The notes beneath the pieces were generated by a model, which was not told the origin of the DNA, did no database searches, and saw nothing but the letters and a program-made list of their open reading frames with translations. DNA of 23,304 bases, taken from JBIOHJ01 sp044448905. Its GTDB lineage: Bacteria > Bacteroidota > Bacteroidia > AKYH767-A > OLB10. This document shows positions 22,802-23,304 of this stretch, piece by piece (position 1 is the stretch's first letter; the number at the start of each line of letters is the position of its first letter). Position numbers and translations under genes: made by a program. Location: positions 1 through 23,304 of the forward strand of contig JBIOHJ010000041.1 of assembly GCA_044448905.1 (NCBI GenBank). Direction: 5' to 3'.

Positions 22802-22842
22802 AAAACAAAGCCGTCTCGCCTAACGTGAGACGGCTTTGTTTT
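22802..22842 (+). terminator. Strong hairpin terminator after the Omp28-like gene
   Basis: AAAACAAAGCCGTCTC (22802-22817) pairs perfectly over 16 bp with GAGACGGCTTTGTTTT (22827-22842). The loop is 9 bases (or 5, if two further pairs form). A T run follows to 22844. Confidence 0.9.
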
Positions 22843-22881
22843 TTAAATTCTTCACCTCCACTCACCGATAACTTTAATTTT

Positions 22882-22889
22882 TATCTTTG
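22882..22889 (+). promoter_or_regulatory. -7 element TATCTTTG of rpmH
   Basis: Exact match to TAnnTTTG, 32 bases before the rpmH ATG and just after the preceding terminator. Confidence 0.6.
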
Positions 22890-22921
22890 CGCCTTATTAA
22901 AATAAGCTAACTCTATCGAAT

Positions 22922-23083
22922 ATGAAAAGGACATATCAGCCATCAACACGAAAAAGAAGAAATAAACACGGTTTCCGTAAAAGAATGTCAACTCCAAACG
23001 GGCGCAGGGTTCTTGCTGCTCGCAGGAAAAAGGGACGAAAAAAATTAACTGTGTCAGACGAAAGGAATATGTCGCGCAAATAA
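22922..23083 (+). CDS. rpmH: 50S ribosomal protein L34
   Basis: A 53-residue, strongly basic protein in the large ribosomal subunit. It starts MKRTYQPSTRKRRNKHGFRK and continues RMSTPNGRRVLAARRKKGRK, the universal L34 signature. A short tail follows (LTVSDERNMSRK). Most bacterial L34 proteins are 44-46 residues, and tails of this kind are what I recall for Bacteroidota. It has its own -7 element at 22882-22889 and its own terminator at 23119-23146. rnpA and yidC, its usual neighbours in many bacteria, do not follow. Confidence 0.98.
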   Translation: MKRTYQPSTRKRRNKHGFRKRMSTPNGRRVLAARRKKGRKKLTVSDERNMSRK

Positions 23084-23118
23084 ACTGCCTGAATTAAATC
23101 AAAACTTTGATAATAAAG

Positions 23119-23146
23119 AGTTGCCAATATATGGCAACTTTTTTTT
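23119..23146 (+). terminator. rpmH terminator
   Basis: AGTTGCCA (23119-23126) pairs with TGGCAACT (23132-23139) around a 5-base loop. The last stem base begins a run of eight T ending at 23146. This is a classic intrinsic terminator. Confidence 0.9.
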
Positions 23147-23261
23147 CACCACACCTAAAGGGTGTTTTGCCTCTTAATTAAATTAGTTTATCAAATAAAG
23201 AAAGTTTTACTTTTTTGGACTGATAATTGTATTTTAATTTGTCCTCGTAAAACCAATCTTA

Positions 23262-23304
23262 ATGACATTAAAAATTACCTTTCCTGTTATTTTATTTCTT
23301 TTCA
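23262..23304 (+). CDS. Start of a gene with a hydrophobic N-terminus, cut by the window edge
   Basis: An ATG at 23262 opens MTLKITFPVILFLF and runs off the end. A basic residue followed by a hydrophobic run suggests a signal peptide or membrane helix. A weak promoter-like pair lies upstream (TTTG 23214-23217, then TTAATTTG 23234-23241, spacing 16). Only 14 codons are visible, so this could still be a chance frame. Confidence 0.4.
   Translation, partial: MTLKITFPVILFLF

Noticed and set aside
22656..23127. Small frames on both strands around the terminator and rpmH
   Set aside because: They overlap the Omp28-like gene, a hairpin terminator, or lie antisense to rpmH.

Overview
The window looks like chromosomal core-genome DNA from a member of the Bacteroidota. 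The genes are AT-rich. Most transcription units start near a TAnnTTTG -7 element, the Bacteroidota sigma-factor signature. Shine-Dalgarno sequences are rarely evident. Several proteins are of families typical of the phylum: a beta-barrel putative porin, an Omp28-type lipoprotein, the secreted family often mislabelled asparagine synthetase B, a MetRS with KISTS in place of KMSKS, and YwqK-like repeats. No phage, transposase, integrase, CRISPR array or rRNA was seen.

Layout. 1-1148: the 5' end of a leftward YwqK/MORN-repeat protein, a rightward lipoprotein-like monohaem cytochrome c, a strong two-way terminator, and tRNA-Arg(CCU). 1172-7792: metG (leftward) diverges from a rightward block of ldcA, yraN, a large-subunit-type pseudouridine synthase with a long charged extension, and a putative porin. 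7800-10926: an intergenic palindromic repeat, then a secreted protein of unknown function (leftward), a DUF218/YdcF-like membrane protein (rightward), and two small leftward genes (a lipoprotein and a hypothetical). 10927-11720: about 800 bases without a convincing gene. They hold competing hairpins and a degenerate 21-base tandem array that is pyrimidine-rich on the + strand. 11721-17704: dnaB and accA (leftward), ispE (rightward), and an lptG-like permease and tgt (leftward operon). 17818-20239: a rightward run of a family 2 glycosyltransferase (split by a frame break at a T8 tract), an ECF-like sigma factor and rsmG. 20384-23304: a CNNM/CorC transporter-like protein, an Omp28-like lipoprotein, rpmH (53 codons) and the start of a further gene with a hydrophobic N-terminus.

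Most genes serve core functions: translation and RNA modification (metG, tRNA-Arg, rluB-like, tgt, rsmG, rpmH), replication (dnaB), fatty-acid and isoprenoid precursor synthesis (accA, ispE), and envelope assembly or recycling (ldcA, lptG-like, porin, glycosyltransferase, lipoproteins). The most unusual part is the 21-base array downstream of dnaB. On the minus strand its unit reads as a seven-residue EE..CK-type heptad, broken by stops and a one-base phase shift. It is either a noncoding repeat or a decayed coiled-coil gene. The second is the apparent frameshift in the glycosyltransferase.
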